Below are positions 1-6,324 of a DNA stretch of 14,445 bases, piece by piece. The notes under the pieces were generated by a model that was given only the letters and a program-made list of their open reading frames with translations, did no database searches and was not told where the DNA came from. The first letter of the stretch is position 1, and every line of letters begins with the position of its first letter. The position numbers and the translations under genes were made by a program. Source of the stretch: Pseudomonadota bacterium (GTDB taxonomy: Bacteria > Myxococcota_A > Polyangia > Polyangiales > Polyangiaceae); the NCBI GenBank assembly GCA_023418705.1, contig JAEZYZ010000341.1:1-14445 (forward strand), given 5' to 3'.

Positions 1-553
1 CTTCGCGGCCGTAAGAGCCGTGCAGCTCCACGGGCTTGCCCGTGACGACGCCCGGGTTGAAGCCGTGACGGCGGCTGTACTCGTCGAAGATCCAGGCCAT
101 CACCCGCGCGTTGGTGTTCATGTCGGGGGCGGGGATGTCGGTGGTTGGGCCAATGGCCACGTCGATCTGCTGAACGAAGCGGCGCGTGAGCCGCTCGAGC
201 TCACGTTTCGACAACGTGCTCGGGTCGACTTGAATGCCGCCTTTGGCGCCGCCAAACGGGACGTTGGCGACGGCCGTTTTCCAGGTCATCAAGCTGGCGA
301 GCGAGCGCACCTCGTCGAGGTCGACCTCGGGGTGGTAACGCAGACCGCCCTTGAACGGACCTCGTGAGTTGTCGTGCTGCACGCGGTACCCGATGAAGTT
401 GCCGATGCCCCCGTCGTCCATCTGGATCACCAGCTCGACGCGGATCTCGCGCGCTGGCGTGAGCAGCAGCGTCTCGTAGCGCGGGCCAAGCTTCAGCGCG
501 GAGAACGCCTGCTCCAGGTAGTGATTGGTGGTGGCATAGGCATTCATCGTCAT
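1..553 (-). CDS. Glu/Leu/Phe/Val dehydrogenase (glutamate dehydrogenase), C-terminal part beyond window
   Basis: This is the N-terminal 184 codons of an amino-acid dehydrogenase, most likely glutamate dehydrogenase (L-glutamate + NAD(P)+ to 2-oxoglutarate + NH3, cytoplasmic). The substrate domain is clear: PFKGGLRYHP at residues 66-75 (substrate-binding K68), TWKTAVANVPFGGAKGG at 90-106 with the expected catalytic lysine K104, and PTTDIPAPDMNT at 136-147 with the conserved Asp D144. The Rossmann NAD(P) domain lies beyond the left edge, so cofactor preference cannot be read and a branched-chain or phenylalanine dehydrogenase is not fully excluded. I chose the ATG at 553 because GGAGGG (566-561) sits 7 nt upstream; the next in-frame ATG (547) is spaced worse. 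The start overlaps the stop of the upstream 2-isopropylmalate-synthase-like gene as ATGA, suggesting coupled translation in one operon. Confidence 0.93.
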   Translation of the reverse strand, partial: MTMNAYATTNHYLEQAFSALKLGPRYETLLLTPAREIRVELVIQMDDGGIGNFIGYRVQHDNSRGPFKGGLRYHPEVDLDEVRSLASLMTWKTAVANVPFGGAKGGIQVDPSTLSKRELERLTRRFVQQIDVAIGPTTDIPAPDMNTNARVMAWIFDEYSRRHGFNPGVVTGKPVELHGSYGRE

Positions 554-1863
554 CGTGTGTCCCTCCGGTCGTACGGCTCGCGCGGCGTGACGGGGCTCGC
601 GCCCCCTGCAACGTGAAACCCCCGCACGAGCTCCAGCACCTGTTTGTCGTCCAAAATGGTGTGGCTCGCTTTGGCGTGCGCCAAGATCATCCGCACCAGC
701 GCCTCCTCGGGTTCGATGCCCCTGCTTTGCAGCCAAAACACCACGTTCGAGGCGCCCGACATGTGGCCGATGCAGATCTCTTGAGTGCGGCCGATCATCC
801 CAGCAGGCACGCCGCTATAGATGCGATCAGCCAGCCACGCGCGCCCTTTGGCTTGCGCCTTTCGGATCGCCGCGGCGTGGACGCCGGTCGCCGTGCGGAA
901 TGCATCGCGACCGATGAGCGGGTAGTTGATGGGGATCTCCCAATCGAAGGCGTGGCTCGCCGCCAGGCAGTAGTCGCGCAAGTGGGTGAGATCTTGGCCG
1001 TCGCCGAGCACGCCCATCAGCTTGAGGTTGAGCGCCAAAAGCTCGATGGGTGCGTTGCCGACGCGCTCGCCGAGCCCGAGCGCGGTGCCGTGCACGCGAT
1101 CGGCGCCGTACTTCAGCGCGTACAGCGCATTGGCGAGCGCGAGCCCGCGGTCGTTGTGACCGTGCCAGTCGATGCCCACCTCGGCCCCCATGCTCGCGAC
1201 CAGGCTGCGGGTGAACTGGATCAAGTTCTTTACGCCGTCTGGCGTGGCGTGGCCGACCGTATCGCACAAACACAGCCGGCTCGCGCCGTGATCGACGGCG
1301 AGCTGAAACAGCTCCGCCAGCACCTCCGGGCGCGAGCGGCTGGTGTCTTCGGTGACGAAGGTGACGGGCAGCGACGCGCGCACGCCCAAGTCGATGGCCT
1401 CGGCGCTGTAGCGCCGGATGAGTGACAGATCCCACTCCTCGGCCAAAGCTCGGATGGGGCTCGACCCGACGAAGGCGTAGATGGCGATGGGCACGCCCGC
1501 CCGCTGCGACAGCTCGATGATCGGCGCGATGTCCCCCTCCATGGTGCGGCCGGCGCAGGCAAGCTGGATCTCGAGCCCCCGGGCGGTGATCTCGCGGCAC
1601 AACGTGAGGCAGTCGTCGAAGGCGCGCTGCGAGCTGGCAGGCAGGCCGAGGTTCACCCAGTGGATGCCCATCTTGGCCATCAGCTCCACCAGGCCGAGCT
1701 TCTCCTCGACCTTCGGGTCGCGCACCGACGGGTTCTGCAGCCCCTCGCGCAGGGTTTCGTCGAGCAGCTCGACCTCCGGGACGAATGGCCGGATCTTGCC
1801 TCCGATCTCGTTCCAGTCGTAGATGAGCTCGAGCTCTTTGCGATGACGACCCGGGCCGGGCAT
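550..1863 (-). CDS. 2-isopropylmalate synthase-like DRE-TIM metallolyase
   Basis: This 437-residue enzyme belongs to the family of 2-isopropylmalate, homocitrate and citramalate synthases, which condense acetyl-CoA with a 2-oxoacid in a metal-dependent TIM barrel. Visible motifs are LLDETLREGLQ at 33-43 (DxTLREG metal/substrate loop), WHGHND at 233-238 (metal ligands H234 and H236), GLGERVGNAP at 263-272 and GVHAAAI at 327-333. The C-terminal part (about 345-420) resembles the LeuA accessory subdomain, but the protein is too short for the full allosteric domain of classical LeuA (500 or more residues). Feedback control may therefore differ, and the substrate cannot be assigned. The start is well fixed: an in-frame TGA lies 18 nt upstream and no other start precedes the conserved region. 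There is no Shine-Dalgarno; a TATACT hexamer lies 7 nt before the ATG. It overlaps the downstream dehydrogenase by 4 nt. Confidence 0.9.
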   Translation of the reverse strand: MPGPGRHRKELELIYDWNEIGGKIRPFVPEVELLDETLREGLQNPSVRDPKVEEKLGLVELMAKMGIHWVNLGLPASSQRAFDDCLTLCREITARGLEIQLACAGRTMEGDIAPIIELSQRAGVPIAIYAFVGSSPIRALAEEWDLSLIRRYSAEAIDLGVRASLPVTFVTEDTSRSRPEVLAELFQLAVDHGASRLCLCDTVGHATPDGVKNLIQFTRSLVASMGAEVGIDWHGHNDRGLALANALYALKYGADRVHGTALGLGERVGNAPIELLALNLKLMGVLGDGQDLTHLRDYCLAASHAFDWEIPINYPLIGRDAFRTATGVHAAAIRKAQAKGRAWLADRIYSGVPAGMIGRTQEICIGHMSGASNVVFWLQSRGIEPEEALVRMILAHAKASHTILDDKQVLELVRGFHVAGGASPVTPREPYDRRDTR

Positions 1864-1870
1864 TCGCCGG

Positions 1871-1876
1871 AGTATA
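1871..1876 (-). promoter_or_regulatory. -10 box (TATACT) for a likely leaderless transcript
   Basis: TATACT on the minus strand lies exactly 7 nt before the ATG at 1863. A transcript starting 6-8 nt after the hexamer would begin at or next to the start codon. An in-frame stop upstream and the lack of a Shine-Dalgarno agree with this. No good -35 is visible. Confidence 0.55.
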
Positions 1877-2057
1877 GGTCAGGGTCATCGGCCGACGACC
1901 GGCAATCTTGATGGGCGGCGGGGCATTTGCGGCGCTGACGACGGCAGCGCCGCGTCCCCGCGCGAAATCGCACACAGCGCCCGCAGATCGAGCTCGAGTC
2001 GCAAGCTGTTCGCCGGCCGGAGCGCGGTCCGGGCGCGCTCCCGTGCTCCTTGGCCGG

Positions 2058-2063
2058 TATACT
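2058..2063 (+). promoter_or_regulatory. -10 box (TATACT), very short leader predicted
   Basis: TATACT on the plus strand lies 11 nt before the ATG at 2075, which predicts a leader of only about 4-5 nt. No Shine-Dalgarno fits between hexamer and ATG. It mirrors the identical hexamer of the divergent gene. Confidence 0.5.
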
Positions 2064-2074
2064 GGACTGAGTCC

Positions 2075-3607
2075 ATGACCTCCGACGCCACACGCCGGCT
2101 CATTCAGCAGCGTCTCGACGCCGAAGTGGGGCGCATCGACAAACAGGCGCCCGGTCGCGTGGCTCTGGTGTATCCCTCGCCGTACGCCGTCGGCATGAGC
2201 TCGCTCGGCTACCAGCGCGTCTACGGAGCGCTGCAGGCCTTGCCGGGCGTGATGTGCGAACGGTTCTTTCTGCCTGACGGTGGCGATCGACCCGGCAGCG
2301 TCATCGAGCGACCGGTGAGCTACGAGTCGCAGCGTGAGCTCGCCGACTACCCGATCCTGGCGGTGAGCGTCGCCTATGAGAACGAGATCGCGGGGCTCAT
2401 CAAGCTGCTAGACGCCGCCGGCATCCCGGTCTTCTCCGAGGAGCGGGACGAGCGCCACCCGTTCATCCTCGCGGGCGGCCCGCTCACGTTCTCCAACCCC
2501 TTGCCGCTCGCGCCGCTGGTCGACGCGATCGTCATGGGCGAAGCGGAGCAGATCGTCGAGTGGGTGATCGGCACGCTGAGCGGCACCACCGGGCGGGACG
2601 CCGTCCTCGACGCCCTGGCGGCCCACCCAAACGTGTTCGTGCCGTCGCGGCACGGCTCACGCCTGGCGACGATCGCCGCCTGTGACGACGCGCTGCTGCC
2701 GGCGACGAGCGTGATCCGCACGCCGTTCACGGAGTTGTCCGGGATGTTCCTGATCGAGGCGGAGCGCGGCTGTTCTCGAGGCTGCACGTACTGTGTCATG
2801 CGCCGCTCGACCAACGGAGGGATGCGGATCGTGCCCAAGGAGGTGGTGCTCGAGACCATCCCGCGCGATGCGTCGCGCGTGGGCCTGGTCGGCGCGGCGG
2901 TCAGCGACCATCCGAAGATCGTCGAGATCGTCTCCGCGCTGGCCGACCGCGGCTGCCACGTCGGCTTGAGCAGCCTGCGACCCGATCGGCTGAAGGACGA
3001 GTTCGTCGCGGCGCTGAAGCGCGCCGGCTACCGCACCTTGACCACCGCGCTCGACGGACCGAGCGAGCGCATGCGCGGTATCATCGAGCGCCGCGGCCGC
3101 GAGCCGCACTACGTCGCGGCCGCCGAACGCGCGCGCAAGCACGGCATGGATCGGCTGAAGCTCTACCTGATGGTGGGGCTGCCCGGGGAAGCGGACGAAG
3201 ACATCGACGAGTGCGTGAGCTTCGTGAGCGAGCTCAGCAAAATAGTCCCGATCGCGCTCGGCGTGGCGCCCTTCTGCGCCAAGCGCAACACGCCGCTCGA
3301 CCGCATGCCGTTCGCCGGGGTCGCCACGGTCCAGGCGCGGCTCGAGCGGCTCCGTCGAGGTCTTCGCGGGCGCGCCGACGTGCGGGCCATCAGCGCGCGC
3401 TGGTCCTGGGTGGAGTACGTGCTCGCTCAGGGCGGGGAACCGGAAGGCCGTGCGATGGTCGACGCCGTGCGGCAGGGAGGACGCTTCGCCGACTATCGGC
3501 GAGCGTTCGCAGCGCTCGGCCACCGCCCCGACGGCGCCGGCTATGCCGAAGCGGTGCCGCCGATCGCGCCGGAGCGTCAGCGCCGCCGGCTCGCGCTGGC
3601 GCGCTGA
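2075..3607 (+). CDS. Radical SAM protein with B12-binding-like N-terminal domain, function unknown
   Basis: This 510-residue protein has the radical SAM [4Fe-4S] motif C233-SRG-C237-TY-C240 inside ERGCSRGCTYC, followed by a TIM-barrel-like segment (about 220-430) with LMVGLPGE, typical of the MiaB/Elp3-type radical SAM fold. The first 165 or so residues look like the Rossmann-type B12-binding-like domain in many such proteins: LVYPSPYAVGMSSLGYQ (31-47) and GGPLTFSNPLPLAPLVDAIV (134-153). I see no DxHxxG cobalamin motif, so B12 may not bind. The C-terminal stretch (around SARWSWVEYVLAQGG) resembles that of uncharacterised radical SAM proteins with this architecture. Substrate and reaction are unknown; the enzyme would cleave S-adenosylmethionine reductively in the cytoplasm. 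No Shine-Dalgarno precedes the ATG; TATACT lies 11 nt upstream. It is a single-gene unit converging on the lipoprotein gene with a 4-nt gap. Confidence 0.9.
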   Translation: MTSDATRRLIQQRLDAEVGRIDKQAPGRVALVYPSPYAVGMSSLGYQRVYGALQALPGVMCERFFLPDGGDRPGSVIERPVSYESQRELADYPILAVSVAYENEIAGLIKLLDAAGIPVFSEERDERHPFILAGGPLTFSNPLPLAPLVDAIVMGEAEQIVEWVIGTLSGTTGRDAVLDALAAHPNVFVPSRHGSRLATIAACDDALLPATSVIRTPFTELSGMFLIEAERGCSRGCTYCVMRRSTNGGMRIVPKEVVLETIPRDASRVGLVGAAVSDHPKIVEIVSALADRGCHVGLSSLRPDRLKDEFVAALKRAGYRTLTTALDGPSERMRGIIERRGREPHYVAAAERARKHGMDRLKLYLMVGLPGEADEDIDECVSFVSELSKIVPIALGVAPFCAKRNTPLDRMPFAGVATVQARLERLRRGLRGRADVRAISARWSWVEYVLAQGGEPEGRAMVDAVRQGGRFADYRRAFAALGHRPDGAGYAEAVPPIAPERQRRRLALAR

Positions 3608-3611
3608 GCGC

Positions 3612-5411
3612 TCACCGGCCGCCCAGCGCTGGCTCGAGCCACGGCAGCTCCTGCAGCAGCCGCTGCCGATCGAGCGAGGCTCGAAGATCGAGCCGGCGGC
3701 GGTCGGCAGCGGTCGCGACGGTGGCCTCGAGGGTCGCGGTCGCGGCGGCGTCTGGGCCTTTGATCACGCCCCCGGCGAGCAGGCCCTCGCCGCTCTCGCC
3801 GTCGAAGGGGGCACGGGGAGGGGGGCCGAGCGCGGCGCTGCGCTCGCCGCGGCGGCCTGGCAAGACGCTGCGGAGCAGCTCGTCTTGCCCAGCGAGCCCG
3901 ATGAACGTGAGCTCACCCTGCGGCACCACCGCCAGCGTGAGCGAGATGCCCTTGTCCCGAGTGACCTCGTACCGCTCGTGGCGCGGATCGTAGACCCGCG
4001 CGGGCAGCACCGCGTCGACCACGAGCGCCTCGGGGCCGAAGCCCCGCGTCGTCGCGCGACGGCGCAGCGAGAGCGGCGCCCAGAGCTCGCCCTGGGCGCG
4101 CAGGATGCGCGCGAGCTGAGGTCCGAGCACAGGGTCGCCATACGTTCGGAGCAGCTGGTGGAGAAAGGTCTTGTAACGATCGGCGGGACCCTTGACGACC
4201 ACGAGGTGCCACCCCACGGCTTCGACGAGCTCTTGTGCGCCGCGGCCGTCGAGATCATGCTCGGCGATCGTCGCCGAGCTCGTGGCAGGCCCGCTCGCGT
4301 AGGCGAACCCGGCGCGCGGCAGCGGCAGCGCGCGGATCAGGTTGGCCGCCTCGTTTTGCAGGCGGCGGGGCGTGCCCTGGTAGGAGAGCATTCCGGCGAG
4401 CAGGTCCGCGGCGAACGTCTTCGCCCCGGCCAAGCGCTCGCTCGGCGTGCCGCTGCCGAAGACGGAGAGGGTGCTGGAGCCGGGGAGCTGACGGAAGAGG
4501 TCGGGGACCGCGCCGCGCTCGGCATGCAGCACCCAGTCGCCCAGCGCCGATCGATGCCCGGAGAACCAGGCGCTCAGCGTCAGCCGGACCCGACCGTCGC
4601 TGCTTGGATCCGGTCCCACGCTGAGCTGCACCGACTCGAGCTCCGAGGCGAGGGTCAGCGCGTCCTGCGTCGCACCGGACAGCGCCCGCTCGAAGGCTCG
4701 ATCGAAGGCGGCGTTGCGGCTCTCGACGTCCAGCAGGGCGAGCAGCGACGTCCAGGTATAGCCGCGCAAGCGCTGGCCGAAGGTCTGCGCCAAGAGCGCC
4801 GGCCGGACGTCGGCGGCAAGATCCTGATCGGGCTCGAGCCCGCGCGCCGCGTGCTTCGAGGCGACCGCCAACAGCGCCTGCAGGTGCTCGGCTTGGCGGC
4901 TGCAGATCACTTGGCGTTCGGGCGGCGGCACCAAGGCGCAGGCAGCGCCGCTCCTCAGTGTGACGATGCGAGATCGGCCGTCGGCGGCGACGCGAGCTCC
5001 CGGAGGCGGGCGGCTCCAGTCGAAGTTTTCGAGCGACGTGGCGATCGCCATCACGATTTCGAAGCCGTTTCGCCCGTTCGGGCGCACGGCGGCGATCAGG
5101 TGCTTCAGCGCCCCCTCCGAGGGCGAGGCGAAGGGCCCGAAGTCGCGGGGGAGCCAGCGATCGAGCGCCGGCGCTGCCAGGCCGCTCGGTGCGCCGGCCT
5201 GTCGCCAGCGCGCTGACAGCAAGACCTGGTCCGGTTCGACCAGGACGGGCTCCGGGGCAGCGGGCGGCGGGGGTGGCGGGGGCGTGGGCGGCGGCGGGCT
5301 CGCGCAGGCGCTGAACGCGCTGACGGCGAGCGACAGGCCGGCGAAGAAAGCGCGCCCGCGCGCGCGGGGCCGGTCGGGGGGCGCGAGAAGTGAAGGGGGA
5401 CGGCGCGGCAT
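3612..5411 (-). CDS. Proline-rich predicted lipoprotein of unknown function
   Basis: I do not recognise a family for this 599-residue protein. The N-terminus has an arginine-rich n-region, a hydrophobic core (about 21-32) and a lipobox-like FSAC ending at Cys36; Phe at -3 is unusual but tolerated. This fits a type II signal peptide and lipid-anchored export. A proline tract (39-50, mostly PPPP runs) follows as a flexible spacer, then a large, mostly soluble region without transmembrane segments or a recognisable catalytic motif. Codon use fits a real gene, and the complementary-strand frame over the same stretch is arginine-rich and shapeless. There is no Shine-Dalgarno; TAGCGT lies 7 nt before the ATG. 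It is monocistronic here, converging on the radical SAM gene and diverging from the thioredoxin-like gene. Confidence 0.8.
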   Translation of the reverse strand: MPRRPPSLLAPPDRPRARGRAFFAGLSLAVSAFSACASPPPPTPPPPPPPAAPEPVLVEPDQVLLSARWRQAGAPSGLAAPALDRWLPRDFGPFASPSEGALKHLIAAVRPNGRNGFEIVMAIATSLENFDWSRPPPGARVAADGRSRIVTLRSGAACALVPPPERQVICSRQAEHLQALLAVASKHAARGLEPDQDLAADVRPALLAQTFGQRLRGYTWTSLLALLDVESRNAAFDRAFERALSGATQDALTLASELESVQLSVGPDPSSDGRVRLTLSAWFSGHRSALGDWVLHAERGAVPDLFRQLPGSSTLSVFGSGTPSERLAGAKTFAADLLAGMLSYQGTPRRLQNEAANLIRALPLPRAGFAYASGPATSSATIAEHDLDGRGAQELVEAVGWHLVVVKGPADRYKTFLHQLLRTYGDPVLGPQLARILRAQGELWAPLSLRRRATTRGFGPEALVVDAVLPARVYDPRHERYEVTRDKGISLTLAVVPQGELTFIGLAGQDELLRSVLPGRRGERSAALGPPPRAPFDGESGEGLLAGGVIKGPDAAATATLEATVATAADRRRLDLRASLDRQRLLQELPWLEPALGGR

Positions 5412-5418
5412 GAGCGAA

Positions 5419-5424
5419 ACGCTA
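5419..5424 (-). promoter_or_regulatory. -10-like TAGCGT, 7 nt before lipoprotein start
   Basis: TAGCGT matches TANNNT and lies exactly 7 nt before the ATG at 5411, the same geometry as at 1863 and 6325. No Shine-Dalgarno is present. Confidence 0.4.
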
Positions 5425-5456
5425 AATCAGCGGGCTCGATTCTGCTCGATCTGATT

Positions 5457-5475
5457 GGGCCTTTCTTGGAGGCCC
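5457..5475. repeat. Inverted repeat, 6-bp arms
   Basis: GGGCCT and AGGCCC form perfect arms around a 7-nt loop in the spacer between the lipoprotein and thioredoxin-like genes. There is no T-run on either side. It may be an operator or have no function. Confidence 0.35.
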
Positions 5476-5598
5476 TCGGCGACCTGTCCGCGGCCAGCGT
5501 GCCGCTTCGAGCGGGCATGAAGCCCGTAATCCAGGCAGGAGAGGGCCCCATGGCCGGAGCGGTTCGAAGCGCGGCGCCAGGGCAGGCGGTTTCGGTGC

Positions 5599-5604
5599 TA
5601 CAAC
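5599..5604 (+). promoter_or_regulatory. -10-like TACAAC, 7 nt before thioredoxin-like start
   Basis: TACAAC lies 7 nt before the GTG at 5612 and is preceded by TGC, giving a partial extended -10 (TGN). Its last base departs from the consensus, so support is weaker than at the other sites. Confidence 0.35.
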
Positions 5605-5611
5605 GCCGGAC

Positions 5612-6277
5612 GTGAAGATCAGCCAGCTCGCTCAGCTCGTGGTCGTCGTCGTGGCGGCGTTCGCCGTTTACATGTTCGTGCGGACGGCAGGCGACGCCGA
5701 GGCGCGGCGTGTGTGCGTTCCGGTGTGTGCGATGCGGCCGAACTACGCCGACCAGAACCGGCTCGCGCCCGACTTCGAGCTGACCAACTTGAGCGGGCGC
5801 AAGGTCCGCTTGTCGGACTACCGAGGCAAGACCGTCATCCTGAACTTCTGGACGAAGACCTGCCGGCCGTGCCTCGAGGAGATGCCGAGCCTGGCGGAGC
5901 TCGGCCGCGCGCTCGGCAAGCGATCGGACATCGTGCTGGTGACGGTCACCACGGACGAGACCGCGGAGGACGCGCGTCAGACGCTGGCCTCGGTGATCGG
6001 AGCGGAGCCGCCGTTCGAGGTGCTCATCGATCCGGATTCCGAGGTGGTCACCGATAAGTACGGGACCAAGCTCTACCCGGAGACCTGGTTCATCGATCCG
6101 TCGGGCGTCATCCGGGCTCGGGTCGACGGCGCTCGGGATTGGTCGGGTGCGCTCCCCGTCGATTTCGCCGAGGCGATCGGGGACCCCATCAAATGCGACC
6201 TGCGCTTCGAGCGGGGCACGCCCAGGGGGCCGAGGGCCGACCTGTGTAGCGACGTGTCGCCCATGACCAAATCGTGA
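5612..6277 (+). CDS. Membrane-anchored TlpA/ResA-like thiol-disulfide oxidoreductase
   Basis: This 221-residue thioredoxin-fold protein of the TlpA/ResA/AhpC-TSA type probably reduces or exchanges disulfides outside the cytoplasm. An N-terminal hydrophobic segment (about 6-23) looks like a signal anchor. The redoxin domain begins at LAPDFELTNLSG (51-62) and has the redox motif WTKTC84-RP-C87. The later YPETWFIDPSG matches the cis-proline region, though the usual TP is PE here. Four further cysteines occur: C35 and C39 (CVPVC) between anchor and domain, and two near the C-terminus in IKCDLRFE and ADLCSD. Family members use the motif for cytochrome c maturation or other periplasmic protein reduction, but nothing here fixes the partner. 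The GTG start has no Shine-Dalgarno and a TACAAC box 7 nt upstream. The desaturase follows after 47 nt. Confidence 0.87.
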   Translation: MKISQLAQLVVVVVAAFAVYMFVRTAGDAEARRVCVPVCAMRPNYADQNRLAPDFELTNLSGRKVRLSDYRGKTVILNFWTKTCRPCLEEMPSLAELGRALGKRSDIVLVTVTTDETAEDARQTLASVIGAEPPFEVLIDPDSEVVTDKYGTKLYPETWFIDPSGVIRARVDGARDWSGALPVDFAEAIGDPIKCDLRFERGTPRGPRADLCSDVSPMTKS

Positions 6278-6311
6278 CCGAGGGCTGACCGGCAGGGGAG
6301 CACGCGCAGAT

Positions 6312-6317
6312 TATGCT
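6312..6317 (+). promoter_or_regulatory. -10 box (TATGCT), decides the desaturase start
   Basis: TATGCT overlaps the first possible ATG (6313) and ends exactly 7 nt before the second ATG (6325). If it is a -10 element, transcription begins at about 6324-6325, so only the second ATG would be present on the transcript. CTGACC (6285-6290) is a poor -35 candidate because its spacer is 21 nt. Confidence 0.45.
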
Positions 6318-6324
6318 GGGCGGG

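Larger units (their letters stand above)
1864..2074. promoter_or_regulatory. Divergent promoter region
   Basis: This 211-nt spacer separates the divergent 2-isopropylmalate-synthase-like and radical SAM genes. It carries a TATACT hexamer at each end, one per direction. I see no convincing -35 element at 16-18 nt from either hexamer, no operator-like palindrome and no RNA gene. Confidence 0.6.
5412..5611. promoter_or_regulatory. Divergent promoter spacer with two small inverted repeats
   Basis: This 200-nt spacer lies between the divergent lipoprotein and thioredoxin-like genes. It holds the two -10-like hexamers next to the start codons and two short perfect hairpins: GGGCCT/AGGCCC (5457-5475, 7-nt loop) and CGGGC/GCCCG (5512-5526, 5-nt loop). 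Neither has a U-tract, so terminators are unlikely; operator or leader roles are possible. I see no gene in it. Confidence 0.5.

Noticed and set aside
827..1975. A long alternative minus-strand frame overlapping the 2-isopropylmalate-synthase-like gene
   Set aside because: It is an Arg/Ala/Pro-rich frame-shifted shadow. The DxTLREG, HGHND and GERVGN motifs are all in the other frame.
3450..5216. A 588-codon plus-strand frame opposite the lipoprotein gene
   Set aside because: It overlaps the end of the radical SAM gene and encodes an Arg/Gln/Gly-rich sequence without motifs. The minus-strand frame has a signal peptide and lipobox.
5262..5298. A G-rich tract on the plus strand with G-quadruplex potential
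   Set aside because: It is explained by the proline codons (CCC/CCG) of the lipoprotein's polyproline spacer on the opposite strand.
5457..5526. Two hairpins in the 5412-5611 spacer as intrinsic terminators
   Set aside because: No U-tract follows either stem on either strand, and no gene ends there.
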